Positions 45,501-55,129 of a DNA stretch of 64,000 nucleotides are shown one piece after another. A model generated the notes under the pieces. It saw only the letters and a list, made by a program, of their open reading frames with translations, was not told the origin of the DNA and searched no databases. Source of the stretch: Costus lasius (taxonomy: Eukaryota; Streptophyta; Magnoliopsida; Zingiberales; Costaceae); contig JANVAS020000203.1 in the NCBI GenBank assembly GCA_027563935.2, positions 4,402,001-4,466,000 on the forward strand, given 5' to 3'. Within the stretch, counting starts at the first letter, position 1. Every line of letters starts with the position of its first letter. The position numbers and the translations under genes are program-made.

Positions 45501-46420
45501 TAAGGAAATGTTTCCAGATGAAAGATTTAGGAGAAGCAGCCTATGTATTAGGTGTGAAGATCTACAGGGATAGATCTAAGAGGCTTCTCGGGCTGTGCCA
45601 GAGTACTTTCATCGATAAAGTCCTGGAGAGATTCCATTTAGAGAATTCTAAAAGAGGATATCTTCCAGTCAGACATGGTCTGAATCTTTCGAAGAGTCAG
45701 TGTCCGCAAACACAGACTGAGAAAGATGAAATGGACAATACGCCTTATGCTTCGGCTATTGGGTCCATTATGTATGCGATGTTGTGTACTCGCCCAGACG
45801 TCGCTTACAGGTTAAGCGTGACCAGTCGATTCCAAAGTAATCTAGGTCAGGCACACTGGATTGCGGTCAAGAACATTTTAAAATATCTGCGGAGGACCAA
45901 AGATATGTTCTTGATATATGGTGGTCAGGAAGAACTCAGTATTGAAGGATATACTGACGCTTCGTTCCAGTCTGACCAGGATGATTTCCGATCGCAATCA
46001 GGCTATGTTTTTAGCTTGAATGGTGGAGCAGTGGTGTGGAAGAGTTTCAAACAGTCAACTGTTGCTGATTCCACAACAGAAGCCGAGTATGTTGCAGCCT
46101 CGGAAGCATCCAAGGAGGCAGTGTGGATTCGTAAGTTCGTGGGAGAACTTGGTGTTGTTCCTTCGAGTGTCGATCCTTTGGTTATCTTCTGTGATAACAC
46201 TGGAGCCATCGCACAAGCAAAGGAACCACGGTCGCACCAGAAGTCCAAGCACATACAGAGACGGTTTCACTTGATCCGGGAGATCATAGATCGTGGCGAG
46301 ATCAAAATATGCAAGGTTCATACAGATGACAATCTGGCAGACCCGCTTACCAAGCCTCTGGCGCAGCAGAAGCATGAGAAGCACTGTAATAATATGGGTT
46401 TGAGGTTTCTCAACCATTAG
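42536..46420 (+). CDS. gag-pol: Copia Gag-Pol polyprotein (CopD), intact
   Basis: 1,294 residues. Gag 1-230 with a basic stretch (about 210-236), CCHC knuckle (C240, C243, H248, C253), aspartic protease at 284-300 with DTA at 287-289 in place of the usual DTG/DSG, integrase HHCC (H421, H426, C452, C455), integrase DDE (D482, D545, E581), the GYP-type linker around 670, reverse transcriptase from about 800 (D883, YVDD 968-971), RNase H (D1141, E1182, D1220), end FLNH. All listed residues are present. Private changes include R546Q next to the second integrase Asp, plus G-to-R and P-to-L in RT-RH. The polyprotein makes virus-like particles in the cytoplasm and integrates cDNA in the nucleus (family knowledge). 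Confidence 0.96.
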   Translation: MSFNVRSLLEREKFAGPNFSDWFGHLKIVLKAERKLYVLETAMPPQPAANAARAVRDAYEKHVNDSIDVACLMLASMTPPLQRQHEDMSAIEIIANLKMLYAAQARTERYNLTKLFFQSKLAEGSPVGAHVLKMIGHKEALEKLGHTINQELAVDIILQSLPPSFDAFIINFNMNKIDCTPAELLNMLLTTEETLKGKPSTSVLMVPSRNKKKGKKGKAPVKNYSKALKQKVKRSKDNRCFHCGQLGHWKKDCKALQGDKRGSIASGSGIYVTEVMLSSSSISWVLDTACGVHICSNVQELKRRRQVGQHEVDLRVGNGARVAAVAVGDYFISLPSGIVLELNNCYFVPSITKNIISIPALVRKGFAFECNISKCVLSLDNIVYATGSINNGLFMLDMEYSIQNIDNKKAKYAEDSTLLWHSRLGHINKKRIKRLHDHGLLGSFSYEEIDTCKACLMGKMTKSPFLNKGQRASGLLDLIHSDVCGPFSKHARGGYQYFITFTDDFSRYGYVYLMRHKSESFDKFKEFKNEVQNQLGRNIKALRSDQGGEYLSHAFTDYLKECGIISQLTPPGTPQWNGVSERRNRTLLDMVRSMMSQATLPYSFWGFALETAAKVLNRVPSKAVSKTPYELWYGKQPSLTFIRIWGCEAYVKKLASGKLESRSEKCIFVGYPKETKGYYFYDPKENKVFVARTAIFLEKEFLLQEASGREIKLDENPQEGQSSQAQLDEPEPVDQVIEQPEAQISREPRRSGRIRRQPERYDGVYIIDNDEPLTYADAISGPESARWLEAMRAEMDSMSDNQVWDLVDLPPGVIPIGCKWIFKKKIDMDGNVVTYKGRLVAKGFKQIYGIDYDETFSPVAMFKSIRILFAIAAYYDYEIWQMDVKTAFLNGNLDEDVYMTQPEGFTNPTDRHKICKLKKSIYGLKQASRSWNIRFDESISEFGFIKNEDDPCVYKRFSGSVITFLILYVDDILIIGNDIPELHAVKAWLRKCFQMKDLGEAAYVLGVKIYRDRSKRLLGLCQSTFIDKVLERFHLENSKRGYLPVRHGLNLSKSQCPQTQTEKDEMDNTPYASAIGSIMYAMLCTRPDVAYRLSVTSRFQSNLGQAHWIAVKNILKYLRRTKDMFLIYGGQEELSIEGYTDASFQSDQDDFRSQSGYVFSLNGGAVVWKSFKQSTVADSTTEAEYVAASEASKEAVWIRKFVGELGVVPSSVDPLVIFCDNTGAIAQAKEPRSHQKSKHIQRRFHLIREIIDRGEIKICKVHTDDNLADPLTKPLAQQKHEKHCNNMGLRFLNH

Positions 46421-46429
46421 ATTAAGTGC

Positions 46430-46440
46430 AAGTGGGAGAT
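46430..46440 (+). other. CopD polypurine tract
   Basis: AAGTGGGAGAT directly before the 3' LTR. Confidence 0.85.
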
Positions 46441-48076
46441 TGTTGGGGTATGCCCTTAAGGCTAATGTTTGAGGCCTTGGGATTGTAATAGTATCATTGT
46501 ATAAACTCTTAAGTTTATAAAGGCAATGGTTGTTATTCAGGTTGTTACCTTGTCTGCTGTAATAAGTGTACTACTGAATAATGTCTCAAAGCTGTTCAGC
46601 TAGGCTGACATGCACTGATGTCCTTAGTCGATATATCTTGGTGAACATGAGACAGCCTTGATATGGTTAAGACTAATATGTGTTCTAATCTTATAGGATG
46701 CTTCGAGCATGGAATAAGATGTAGACTCATGGGTTCATTGGATGTACTGGACAGACCCTACTAGGATATTCCATTGCTTGTCACAATGTGAATGATCCTT
46801 GTAAGCACCAAGTGGCACATGTCCTCTGACTTGAGATCACTTGTGTTTCTAAATGATGATTGTCATTGTTTTGAGGTAGTTCAATATCATTTGAAACATA
46901 ATGGTTATAGACTATCTTGGATAATGATCATGAGTCAGGTTAGGACACTAGTGATAGATAAAGGATTGCCGTCTCCTTGTTTAAGGAGTGTGATGTTCTA
47001 AGGCCCCCCTATATGAGATGATTGAGAAAGTGTATGGCCATACCCAGATGACTATGTTCATCTGATCTAATCATGCTCATCGTATTGGAGTTACAGGCTT
47101 GACATGCTTGTCCAATAAGAACATCCAGTGGCAAAGGAAACATGTATGCCTCGTGAAATGGATTCACTCTTGTGCTGTGATTTGGGTGTAGTCTTGGAAG
47201 ACTCTTTCCTTTATATCGGGAGACAGTGATGTGTTGCTAGATACCCCTCACTGATCGTGATAACGTAAGTTGTCGTTACCGACATTTAAAGGAAACCCTT
47301 AGGGTCGCACAATTTGATGACATGGCTTACTCAAGTCAGATCGTGTGGACTGAATTGTTTGGATTCAGTTTAAAGGAGTTTAGACTCTGATTGTAAGTGA
47401 GATCTGGTCTGATCATGTTTGATTGATTAGGGCTTGAGATCGGTAAGCTTCGATCGAGAGTGTGGATGCTAGATCGGAGAGATCAAGAGCATCCAGAGAT
47501 GAACGGTTGGATCTTGAACCATTTGGTTCAAAGAGATCTAGACCATGGCTTGGGCTGGTTTGAACCGAATTGAGTTGAACCTAATTGGCTTGAACCGGTT
47601 CACATGGGTGAACGTATGGTTCAAGGATTGAAGGCATTTTGGGCGGTTTTTCTTCAAGTGGTCGCATGGCTTCATAACCTTCCATATATGGAAGTGTAAC
47701 GCCATCACTTGAATGAAAGCCTTAACGCCATTTGCCCAATTACTCTCTTGTCATCTTCATTCGACAAGGGAGAGGGGAACTCTTGTACAACGAAGCTCTC
47801 GGCCAAGCACCTCTCTTCATCTACACACGACAAGGACATTTTGGAGATCGCTTGCTAGCACAAGGAACATCCGAAAGGGTAGCCATCTCTCATCTAGTGT
47901 GCGTTATCTTTGGAGGAGTGCTTACTTGCTCTCTTGCTTCCAAGTCGCCACCCTTTAGCAAACAAAGTTAATCTTATAGATATACTACATGCGATCTATG
48001 GAAACCCTAATTCCGCCCATGCAATTGAGATTTGTGCATGCTTAGGGTTTGCGCTCCCCCTTGAAGGGGACTTACA
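46441..48076 (+). repeat. CopD 3' LTR
   Basis: Matches the 5' LTR but lacks 39 bp (after CACCCTTTA at about 47958). The missing segment is exactly the LTR ATGGC start and the splice donor. Confidence 0.95.
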
Positions 48077-49874
48077 CACCGATCTAGCATCAATACTCTC
48101 AATCGAAGCTTACCGATCTCAAGCCCTAATCAATCAAACATGATCAGACTAGATCTCACTTACAATCAGAGTTTAAACTCCTTTAAACTGAACCAAAACA
48201 AATCAGTCCACACGATCTGACTTAAGTAAGTCATATCATCAAATTGTGCGACCCTGAGGGTTTCCTTTAAATGTCGGTAACGATGACTTGCGTCATCATG
48301 ATCAGTGAGGGGTATCTAGCAACACATCACTGTCTCCCGATATAAAGAAAAGAGTCTTCCAAGACTACACCCAAACCACAGCACAAGTGTGAATCAAACT
48401 CACAAGGCATACATGTTTCCTTTGCCACTGGATGTCCTTATTGGACAAGCGTGTCAAGCCTGTATCTCCAATATGATGAGCATGATTAGATCAGATGAAC
48501 ATAGTCACCTGGGTATGGCCATACACTTTCTCAATCATCTCATAGGGGGGGGGCCCATTAGAACATCACACTCCTTAAACAAGGAGACGGCAATCCTTTA
48601 TCTATCACTAGTGCCCTAACCTGACTCAAGCTCACCATCCAAGATAGTCTATAATCATTTTATTTCAAATGATATTGAACTACCTCAAAACAATGACAAT
48701 CATCATTTAGAAACACAAGTGATCTCAAGTCAAAGGACATGTGCCACTTGCAGCATTCAAGGATTATTCACATTGTGACAAACAATTGAATATCCTAGTA
48801 GGGTCTGTTCAGTACATCTAATGTACCCATGAGTCTACATCTTATTCCATGCTCGAAGCATCCTATAAGATTAGAACACATATTAGTCTTAACCATATCA
48901 AGGCTGTCTCATGTTCACCAAGATATCTCGACTAAGGACATATAGCATGTCAGCCTAGCTGAACAGCTTTGAGACATTATTCAGAAGTACACTTATTACA
49001 GCAGACAAGGTAACAAACTGAATAACAACCATTGCCTTTATAAACATAAGAGTTTATTACATGATACTGATACAATCCCAAGGCCTCAAACATTAACCTT
49101 AAGGGCATACCCCAACAAGTAGAAGAAGTAAGAATCTGTAGATGGTATAATCTAGTGTCGACGGCTGGATACAGTGATGTCAGAGGCAGATGCAGTGGTG
49201 GCTAGAGGTGAAAGACAGTTGCTCTTAAAGATTTCTGAATCTGGAGGCAAAATAAGCAATAATAGGTAGAAAGCAAACCGAGCAGTTTTTGAATTTTTTA
49301 TGAAAAGTAGTCATACCCTAAAAAAAATTTAATGATCCAAATAGAAAATGAACAGAACCATGTGGTAGAATAAAACTCATTCTTTTCAGGTGTGTAAAAA
49401 ATAAAGGATCAAAATCTGTCAGAAATTTAGGGTATCAACAGAAAGAAGGCTACTCAGATTACAAAACTGCAAAAACTGCACAAAAGTTAATCAAGTTCGA
49501 AAAGTTACCATGTGTCCTAGAATGATCAGAAAATATTTTCATGAAAATAATTAATCCACAAGATAGAATGACACATATTCTTCATATCCCATGTGAAAAA
49601 TCTAGGTTTCAAGTCATCAAAACATCTTAAAAAGTGGCAGCAAAAGTGCTAGTCAGAACAGTCAGAAAAAAAACCGCTGCAGAAATTAATCAGAATCAAA
49701 AAGTTGCTACGTGTTTTAAAATGATCCATGGCCTTTAAACTTCAGCAAAAATATCCAAAAGATAGACAAAGATGAGTACTTCCATGTTGTTTCAAAGATA
49801 AAAAATTTTTGCAACTCAGTTTCTTTAAATCACAGCGAGAAAACACCTACTCAATAAGCAGAAAGCAGCTTTAA

Positions 49875-49995
49875 CATACGGTACCGTGAAATGCTTTACG
49901 GTAGTGCCGTAATTTTTACAAAAGTCTTGAGTCAGAAATACCCGAAAAATACAGTACCGTAAAGCAGATTACCGTAGTGCCGTATTTTGCACAAA
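49875..49995 (-). repeat. Palindromic units in the G3 interior
   Basis: Two units about 75 bp apart, TTTACGGTAGTGCCGTAA and ATTACCGTAGTGCCGTA, each preceded by a GGTACCGT-type element. Related to the LTR arrays at 36171-36510 and 53151-53489. Confidence 0.7.
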
Positions 49996-50080
49996 ATTTT
50001 ATTTTGCCTCCAAAACGAATAGAAAATTTAATTCTAAAAATAAACTAAAATAAAAGAAACTAAGCTAAGTGATAATGCTT

Positions 50081-50102
50081 GGGTTGCCTCCCAAGAAGCG
50101 CT
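50081..50102 (-). other. Conserved AGCGCTT...GGGAGGCAACCC motif (G3)
   Basis: Minus strand, 36 bp past the stop of the ORF. Same motif and place as in G1 (2374-2400). Confidence 0.65.
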
Positions 50103-50137
50103 AATTTTAGATCCATAGCTTGACCGAAAATCAAACA

Positions 50138-51463
50138 TCATGGTGAAACAGGTGAATTAGTACCAAAGTAAAGAGCAAATAATTTTCTACATTTCCTTTG
50201 TCCTAAAAGTTTAGCCACTAATCCAAATATCCAGAATTTCATCAAAATCAAATTGGCTTTCTTAAATATGTAGAAATTAAAATTTTCGACTCTACTCAAA
50301 GGATATTCAATAATCTTCCTAAATTTATCAGCAAGTAAAATCGTGAGTCCTTTCTTCAAATTTATATTTTCAATTGCAATAGAAATAGGACTTTGATCAA
50401 AATAATGAAGCATTGGATCATCATAATAATAGTCTTTATGTCTCTCATTAGAATCCTCAATAAAACATAATTTTTTAAATAAGTCACAAGATTCAATAGT
50501 AGATATGGGTAAAACATCAGAGTGAGATTCATCAATTTTTGTAATTTTTAAATCATCTACAGGTTCTTCATGCACTTCATCAAACAATTTAGCAATTTCA
50601 AAATCATCATTAAAGTCAAGATGAGACTCTTCAAAATCAATTTCCTCATGCCTCCCCACAAATAATTCATCATCAGAAGAGTCAAAATCAGAATCATATG
50701 AAAAATCATAATGAGATTTATCAATGTTTTCAATAGAATCAGAGTTAACCACAAGAGATTTATCATTAATTTCAAAAATATCACCAAAATCACAGTGGGG
50801 TTCATCAATGTCTATAATTTTCAAACCTTCATAATGCTCATCAGATTTAACCATAACTAAGTTTTCATCAAAATCAGAATTATCATTAAAAGAAGTTTTT
50901 TCAATTTCCCCAACCTTTTCCTCAAATAAATTATCATAAGAATCAATTTTACAATTATCAAAATTAGGATGAGATTCATTAATATTCACATGAGGCTCAA
51001 TCTCAAAACAATCATAACCATAGGGGGATTTTTCTAAATCAATTTTCTCAGTTTCACACTCAAACTCAAATAAACAGTCTTTTTGTGCTATATGATGGGT
51101 TTCATGCATTTCAGAATTAGCAGATATAGATTCTTTAGTATCCTTAATATATGGTTCAGAAATATGACTAGAGCAATTATCATAAAAAGAACTAATACCA
51201 CATCTAATAGAAGAATTCTTAATAGTATTCATATTCAAAGTGTTTAGATGGCGAAAGATATAATCTTGAAGAGTGTATGATGGATCATCTTCAGGTTTCC
51301 TACAAGAATGTAAAAATTTATTTATGTTATCTTGAATAGTGCATGATGAATCATCTTTGTGTGGTGTGTATACTCTATCTCTTTCAGTTGCCCACGAGTT
51401 GAAATTAAAAGACATCTTCAAATCTATCAGGAATAGAAAGATAATCCAACACCAATTAATCAA
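50138..51463 (-). CDS. G3 single ORF, acidic protein of unknown function
   Basis: 441 codons from 51463; the likely start is the Met at residue 17 (51415), since the first 16 residues are hydrophobic and lie in the probable untranslated part. The product is strongly acidic, with many Asp/Glu-Ser runs and repeated DEPH/DESH units. Near the C-terminus a hydrophobic stretch (LILMKFWIFGLVAKLL) is followed by a basic patch (QRKCRKL) and the end LFALYFGTNSPVSP. That end and the preceding LLADKFRKIIEYPL match the G1 ORF (LLLDKYRKIIDYSL ... LYALYFGTDLPTPP). It is the first and only ORF after the primer site. Uninterrupted, which suggests it was kept by selection until recently. I do not recognise a domain. 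Confidence 0.7.
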   Translation of the reverse strand: MINWCWIIFLFLIDLKMSFNFNSWATERDRVYTPHKDDSSCTIQDNINKFLHSCRKPEDDPSYTLQDYIFRHLNTLNMNTIKNSSIRCGISSFYDNCSSHISEPYIKDTKESISANSEMHETHHIAQKDCLFEFECETEKIDLEKSPYGYDCFEIEPHVNINESHPNFDNCKIDSYDNLFEEKVGEIEKTSFNDNSDFDENLVMVKSDEHYEGLKIIDIDEPHCDFGDIFEINDKSLVVNSDSIENIDKSHYDFSYDSDFDSSDDELFVGRHEEIDFEESHLDFNDDFEIAKLFDEVHEEPVDDLKITKIDESHSDVLPISTIESCDLFKKLCFIEDSNERHKDYYYDDPMLHYFDQSPISIAIENINLKKGLTILLADKFRKIIEYPLSRVENFNFYIFKKANLILMKFWIFGLVAKLLGQRKCRKLFALYFGTNSPVSP

Positions 51464-51656
51464 TTTTTTTTTTCAGAATATAAAAAAAATAGAAAATCTA
51501 AAACACAAGCAAATTCACAAATTTCAGAAAATCTCATTTCTGTCACAACTTCTGAAAATCCAAAACTTGCAAAAACAAAAAACAAAGTTAAATCTAAAGT
51601 AAATAAAACCTAGTCTAGCAAGACTAACAACTATTTTGATATTAACAAAACTAAGG

Positions 51657-51674
51657 TCCCCGGCAACGGCGTCA
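51657..51674 (-). other. G3 primer binding site
   Basis: Minus strand TGACGCCGTTGCCGGGGA, 6 nt (AGTTTT) after the end of the 5' LTR. It differs by one base from TGGCGCCGTTGCCGGGGA, which I recall as the primer site of many plant Athila/Tat-type elements. I leave the tRNA unassigned. Confidence 0.75.
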
Positions 51675-53150
51675 AAAACTTGTTGTGATCCGCAAGGACA
51701 CACTTTTAAATACAAGTAGGTAGACTAATTTAAGGAGTCGCAGCCAAAACTTGTTTGGCGCACAGGGATCTGTCACCCCCTGATATGGCTCCAAAAACTT
51801 GTTGTCCCTAAACTTGTAGTGTCCGCAAGTGCATGGATACTCAAAGTAATAAAGAAAATATCGATCCCACAGAGACCTACGTGTTAAGCACCAAATAGTT
51901 GTATTCTTACTAGCTAAGCAAACCGAGTATGATGCGAATAAACAATAAACACACTGGAAAATAATCAGAGAGATAAACTGGGACTAGGGTTTCATCCACC
52001 TTAATTTCAATGATTAGATATAATAAAAGGTCGTCAATCAAATCCTATCATGATAAAGACTTAATTTACTTCATAAAAGGATTATCTCACTTTCGTGTAG
52101 ACAATCATGTAGGGACCAATCCTCGCTTTCGCGCAATATTTATCCCAATGTTGTAAATAAGTAAACCATCAATCAAAGAATTCAAAGATCACTTTCGTGC
52201 ATCCGAATTCTAAGTTGATTGTCTTGAGCGGAATCTCAAGGATTACTTTCGTGCATCCGAGACTCAACACAAGTTCTACCTATGGTTCTCCAACATTCCG
52301 ATCCTCACTTTCCTGCAAGATCTCCACGTTTGACACACTAACTTAATCCTAGGTTCATAATTATCAACATGGCAATCACGTCACTAAAATAAAGAAATAA
52401 GAACTTTAACCTAATCTCTTACGGTGAGTTCCTATTCATCAATTTTAGGTTTTCAATTCTCAAGCAAGTCATCTTTCGATCCTTATTGCGAGAACTCTAA
52501 ACATGATGACAACAAGTAAACTAAGAAGAAATTTAGAACAATAATCACATAGGTAAAATTATCATGGCAAAATTATCTTGACGAAATAAAAAGGTATATA
52601 ATCATATAAAATCAAAGGAGATTACACCCAGTGTCCCAAAATATGTCTAAGCTTGCATGGAGAAAGAAAAACAATCAACCATAGTTTCAAAGTATTAAAA
52701 GTTGAAGAGAAGGAAGAAATAAACTTTACAACACAGCTGTGAAATTAAACACAATCGTAATTTGCAAGGAACTCGCTGTGAATAGTGCTGGCGACGCTTC
52801 TTTCGTTGATTCCTCCTCCGATCGGACTCATTTTGCTTTGAAACTTCTGTGGTGTCCTCCTCTCCTCAAACGAAGGTTCAGTGTAAAAATCATGGCCGGA
52901 GATGACCTCTACGCCTCTCGGCGCGAGGCCAAACCCTAGACGCCTCTCTGACGATTTCTCTCTTGATGCTGGATAAAAATTGGGGCTTCCAGTGTATATG
53001 TGATCTTCTCATGACCCCCCCCCCCCCCGGATTGCTTCTTACGGCTTCGAATATAAAGCTCTGGTTCACGCGCAATCATCTCCACAAGAATCGGACTTCA
53101 GAATTTACCTGGAAATCGCGTTCAACAACAGAAATACGATAGTGTAATAG

Positions 53151-53489
53151 TTTACGGCACTGCCATAAAATCGGTCGAGTTTTCTGTTCTGATGTTGTAT
53201 GGGAAATACAGCACCATAATCTGGTTTACGGTACTGCCGCAAAATTGGTTAAACTCTCTGTTCGGGAGTGACTGGAAAATACGACCCGTGTAATCCTTTA
53301 CGGGGGTGCCGTAAAATCAAGCAAAGTTTCTGTTCTGTAGCGCTCTGAAATATGGTACCATAATCTGGTTTACGGTACTGCCGTAAAATCCGAAAAACCT
53401 TATGTTCGGGAACTCCTCAAAATATGGCAGTGTTCTCGATATTACGGTAGCGTATAAAAATACGGTACTGTAATATAGTTTATGGCCCT
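53151..53489 (-). repeat. Tandem palindrome array in the G3 5' LTR
   Basis: Counterpart of 36171-36510; several arms have decayed on one side only. Confidence 0.7.
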
Positions 53490-54729
53490 TTATGTCTCAT
53501 ATTTATATAGTCCTTTTAACTACTATTTCCTAGTAAATCGAGATGTATTTTCATGCTTCTATAGCTCTTTCCGGCTTATTTCACTAACTTTCTTCAGAAG
53601 CTTCACTGCTTGTCATATTTGTTAAATATAGGACAATTCACTCGTTTCTAGAGCTATACAGATGAACAATCACATACCCGAGTGAATCCGATTTCATGAT
53701 AAGAAATTTAACTTCAGACGAGAGCTAGAATTCACCCGCATTCAGCATTTACTGCCAGCTATAGAGACACATGTCAGCTAAATAGGACACACGCCATCAA
53801 CATTCATGAACAAACATTAATGAGGAGACATTCATGAATGAGCATTAATTAAACACATTCATGAATGTAGATTTATTAAAAGATGTTCATGAATGGCGCC
53901 ACCTTGAAAAGACACCATGAGGAGGCACCTTGAAGAGGCACCATGAGGAGGCACCTTGAAGAGGCACCATGAAGAGGCACCTAGAAGACTATAAGAGAGA
54001 TGAGTTCTCTCTTGAAAAGGGGGGGAGGTCGAAGGCAAGGAGAGCATTGCACTAAAGGGCTCAAGGATTGGTTCCAAGGCGAGAAAACAACATTCCAAAG
54101 AGAGAAAGGCGACATCAAAGGAGGAGAGAAGGAGTTTGTCTTAGTTCTTTTCTCTTCTCTACTTTGTTCTGTTTCCTTTACATCTTAATCATAAGTCTTG
54201 TACTTGTAGTAACCATGTGTGTATTAGCGTAAAACCTCTATCGGGATTCGGGCGTAGCCCATCTTTTTGATTTACAAGTATTAATGTTAAGAATTGCTTT
54301 CCGATATATCTTTTCAGGCCATTTGATCAAGATTTATTTCATTCGTGTTTATCGATTTTCGGCCGGATTGAGATTGTGGAGTTGTCCACCGCAAGAGTAG
54401 GAGACTAACTCAGTTGTTGAGTCGCGCACCCGAGAGGGGCACGGCTCAAGAGGACACATCCTTGGTTTTCTAAAGATTATTAAAGCAGTACGTTTCATTA
54501 TGCTTGTAAGTTCAAAGACGTGGTGAAACCCGATATCCCGATTTCTCTCTCATCATTCGACTCTCATTTTATTTTGTTTTCTTAAGTTTGACTTCCTACA
54601 ACAAACCGAGACCTTTAATTACATAGCTATCAAGGATTAGAAGATTCGGTACTTGGCCATCCGTCCCTGTGGAAACGATATCTTACGTACTACATCGGTA
54701 AGCCGTGAGCTTGTGGATATTGTGCAATA
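53490..54729 (+). mobile_element. S3: solo gypsy-type LTR inserted in the G3 5' LTR
   Basis: Absent from the other G3 LTR, where GGCCCTGCCG is continuous. The 5-bp TSD GCCCT is at 53485-53489 and 54730-54734. The sequence shows Athila-type LTR features near its end (GTCCCTGTGGAAACGATA) and GTGTATTAGCGTAAAACC midway. With this TSD the ends are TTATGTC...GTGCAATA, not TG...CA; a TG (53493) and a CA (54725-54726) lie three bases inside each end. Confidence 0.72.
53892..53993 (+). repeat. Tandem GAGGCACC(T/A) units in S3
   Basis: About three copies of a 28-bp unit, AGGCACCTTGAAGAGGCACC + ATGAGG. Just upstream (53800-53880) are several ATTCATGAATG palindromes. Confidence 0.75.
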
Positions 54730-55129
54730 GCCCTGCTGTATTTTGTTGAGATGCTCCGATTTTTGTGAAATTTCTTGGGTGATCTCCTCTTAATGATGGT
54801 AACTCTTTCACATCTTTGATTTTGCTTGAAAATGCCTCAAAATAGTGCCTTTTTACCTAAAGATCATGAAAAACCAAAATAGAAGTAGACTTTGCAATAT
54901 TCGATGAATTTAGCATGAAAACAAGTAATAAGATCTTCAATTTAGCATGAAAAGATATCTAAAATGATACAAAATATACTATATATTTTGGTGTCATCAG
55001 ATTTCAGGCTAGGAACTACAATGCTACTAATTTGATATCTCTTTATGATGTAGGATGAAGATGTAGGGCATGGGAATTTTTCTAGATTTTTCTAGAATTT
55101 TTTGAGATGATCAGTGCAAATAACAGCCT

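Larger units (their letters stand above)
38972..48076 (+). mobile_element. CopD: full-length Ty1/copia with an intact polyprotein
   Basis: LTRs 38972-40646 (1,675 bp) and 46441-48076 (1,636 bp). They differ at about three sites plus a 39-bp deletion in the 3' LTR. The TSD CACCG is at 38967-38971 and 48077-48081. The interior has primer site, leader, an uninterrupted 1,294-codon ORF and polypurine tract. It is the best candidate in the window for a copy that still encodes working proteins. Confidence 0.96.
38299..49117 (-). mobile_element. S2: solo copia LTR, minus strand, split by CopD
   Basis: The pieces are 38299-38971 and 48082-49117, about 1.71 kb in all, ends TG...CA. The TSD AGTAG is at 38294-38298 and 49118-49122. 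On the minus strand it starts TGTTGGGGTATGCCC. There is no interior, so it arose by LTR-LTR recombination. The predicted LTR start and donor survive at 38469-38459 (ATGGCTATG then GTATGG). Confidence 0.93.
49123..50137 (-). other. G3 interior, non-coding part after the ORF
   Basis: No credible ORF. It contains the GGGAGGCAACCC motif (50081-50102) and palindromic units (49875-49995). Confidence 0.65.
26767..54999 (-). mobile_element. G3: non-autonomous gypsy-type LTR element with a single ORF, minus strand
   Basis: 3' LTR 26767-36764 (with CopC inside), interior 36765-51680 (with S2 and CopD inside), 5' LTR 51681-54999 (with S3 inside). TSD GATTT. The LTRs are about 2.07 kb after removing insertions and clearly diverged. 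The primer site is 51657-51674 and the 18-bp inverted repeat is next to the 3' LTR. The own interior is about 4.1 kb and holds only one ORF (50138-51463). No protease, RT or integrase is present, so it must rely on enzymes of a relative. Confidence 0.88.
51681..54999 (-). repeat. G3 5' LTR, split by S3
   Basis: Matches the 3' LTR pieces (26767-26960 and 34889-36764) apart from the 1.24-kb S3 insertion. Ends TG...CA; TSD GATTT at 55000-55004. It has a run of about 16 C at 53017-53033, where the other LTR has 8. Confidence 0.92.

Noticed and set aside
53017..53033. Run of about 16 C
   Set aside because: The other G3 LTR has 8 C here; simple homopolymer expansion or sequencing error.
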